From positions 1-5,858 of the forward strand of contig JBMNQS010000097.1 of assembly GCA_050944255.1 (NCBI GenBank): DNA of 5,858 bases, written 5' to 3'. This DNA is from JBMNQS01 sp050944255 (GTDB lineage Bacteria > Bacillota > Clostridia > Christensenellales > Maliibacteriaceae). The notes beneath the pieces were generated by a model. It was given only the letters and a program-made list of their open reading frames with translations. It was not told the DNA's origin and ran no database searches. Shown one piece after another: positions 5,080 to 5,858 of this stretch; the first letter of the stretch is position 1; each line of letters starts with the position of its first letter. The position numbers were made by a program, and so were the translations under genes.

Positions 5080-5856
5080 TCAGGATTTCACCAGTTTCGC
5101 CAGCGTCCCCGCCAGTTCCGGAGAGGTCTTCAGCTGCTCGATCAGGTCCGCCAGATCGATTGTGTTTTTCGGCTCTGGCGGCTTGACGTTGCGCAGGTCC
5201 GGGTTGGCATAGAACGCCGCCTCAAACCTCTGCGCGTTGAGCTTGCGGTCCTCGTCCAGGATATGCGCGTAGACCTTGGTGATCATGTCGATCTCGGCGT
5301 GGCCGGTGTCGCCTTGCGTGGCCTTCAGGTCGCCCTTATTGAGCTTGAGCTTGTAGGTCGTGCTGGAGTGCCGCAGGGAATGGAATACCACATTCGGCAA
5401 TCCCACCTTTTCTCTCAGACGCTGGAAGGACTCGGCGATCAGCCGTTCCTCACAGGGCCTGCCGTTGGCCAGCGCAACGACGAGGTTGTAATCCTCATAC
5501 TCGTCTTGCAGCAGGTCCTTGAGCACCTTTTGGTTTCCCCTGTACTCCCGCAGGATGTAGGCTGCGGTTTTGGGCAGCCAAACCTTGCGTACGCTGGACC
5601 TGGTCTTGGGCGTCTTGAGCACCAGTCGCGTTTTGGGATTGCGTTGCACCGCCGGGAACACGCGGATGATATCCTTCTGGTCCAGTACCTCAATGGCCTT
5701 CACGGACGCCCGCTGAAGCTCCTTCTCGACACAGACATGCGCGTCGTCCCGGGCGATGTCCCGCTTTTCAATGTGCACGTTGTCCCAGGTCAGCCCCAGT
5801 ATTTCGCCGACCCGCAGCGAGCAGGCAAAGGCCAGGTTCATCGCGATATACAGCCT
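5080..5856 (-). CDS. Tyrosine recombinase/integrase, catalytic domain, N-terminus beyond the window
   Basis: This encodes a site-specific integrase of the Tn916/phage type, which cuts and rejoins DNA at attachment sites through a tyrosine. The frame runs open to the right edge, so its start is outside; 258 residues are visible. Catalytic residues in fragment numbering (residue 1 at 5856-5854): Arg15 in SLRVGEILGL, the beta-hairpin lysine at 81 or 84 in LKTPKT, His159 and Arg162 in HSLRH, His186 in GDTGH, and the nucleophile Tyr196 in VYAHI. All are intact, so the domain should be active if the missing N-terminal DNA-binding part is. After the tyrosine comes a tail of about 60 residues with a proline-rich linker and a helical end, usual in this subgroup. 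The gene ends in TGA about 190 bp from the tRNA-Arg gene and reads towards it, as for an element inserted at that tRNA. Confidence 0.95.
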   Translation of the reverse strand, partial: RLYIAMNLAFACSLRVGEILGLTWDNVHIEKRDIARDDAHVCVEKELQRASVKAIEVLDQKDIIRVFPAVQRNPKTRLVLKTPKTRSSVRKVWLPKTAAYILREYRGNQKVLKDLLQDEYEDYNLVVALANGRPCEERLIAESFQRLREKVGLPNVVFHSLRHSSTTYKLKLNKGDLKATQGDTGHAEIDMITKVYAHILDEDRKLNAQRFEAAFYANPDLRNVKPPEPKNTIDLADLIEQLKTSPELAGTLAKLVKS

Positions 5857-5858
5857 GC

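Noticed and set aside
4973..5212. A 79-codon + strand frame overlapping the integrase 3' end.
   Set aside because: More than half is antisense to a conserved integrase and the rest covers the repeat cluster; there is no start signal.
1..5858. A CRISPR array, toxin-antitoxin pair, reverse transcriptase or other defence system.
   Set aside because: There are no regularly spaced repeats with unique spacers, no such protein motifs in any credible frame, and the repeats present are palindromes or short phased motifs.

Overview
The window looks like chromosomal DNA from an anaerobic, moderately GC-rich member of the Clostridia (Firmicutes). The evidence is the gene content (a LarA/DUF2088-type protein, a conserved small protein that I match to DUF6530, a Tn916/phage-type integrase), strong AGGAG ribosome binding sites, consensus sigma-A promoters and a CCA-encoding tRNA. 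The genus cannot be fixed from the sequence.

Layout, left to right. (1) Positions 1-1178, + strand: the 3' part of a LarA-like nickel-pincer-type 2-hydroxyacid racemase/epimerase; its start lies outside the window. (2) Positions 1179-1628: a gene-free zone between two convergent genes. It contains a 269-bp block (1258-1526) bounded by two nearly identical palindromes in an extended inverted arrangement and packed with stem-loops. It looks like a MITE-like or structured intergenic repeat that also acts as a terminator region. (3) Positions 1629-2129, minus strand: a conserved hypothetical gene with a consensus promoter and a perfect 10-bp inverted repeat over its start of transcription. (4) Positions 2468-3421, minus strand: an aldo/keto reductase with an intact catalytic tetrad, a good terminator and a long untranslated leader. 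(5) Positions 3735-4571, minus strand: a full-length endonuclease IV (nfo) frame interrupted by one in-frame TAG where the family has Gln. (6) Positions 4643-4930, + strand: a consensus promoter, a degenerate tRNA-Arg-like sequence, an intact tRNA-Arg(CCT) and a strong terminator. (7) Positions 5080-5856, minus strand: the catalytic domain of a tyrosine recombinase whose N-terminus lies beyond the right edge.

The metabolic and repair genes form no obvious pathway: they are separately spaced, with their own promoters or terminators. The right end makes sense as a unit: an integrase reading towards the 3' end of a tRNA gene is the usual arrangement at one end of an integrative element, so the host/element boundary probably lies near the 3' end of the tRNA (about 4865-4891) and the accessory DNA lies mostly off the right edge. 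I see no CRISPR array, defence island or clearly new multi-gene system here. The points most worth a second look are the amber-interrupted nfo, the palindrome-bounded 269-bp element, the damaged tRNA-Arg copy next to an intact one, and the tRNA/integrase junction.
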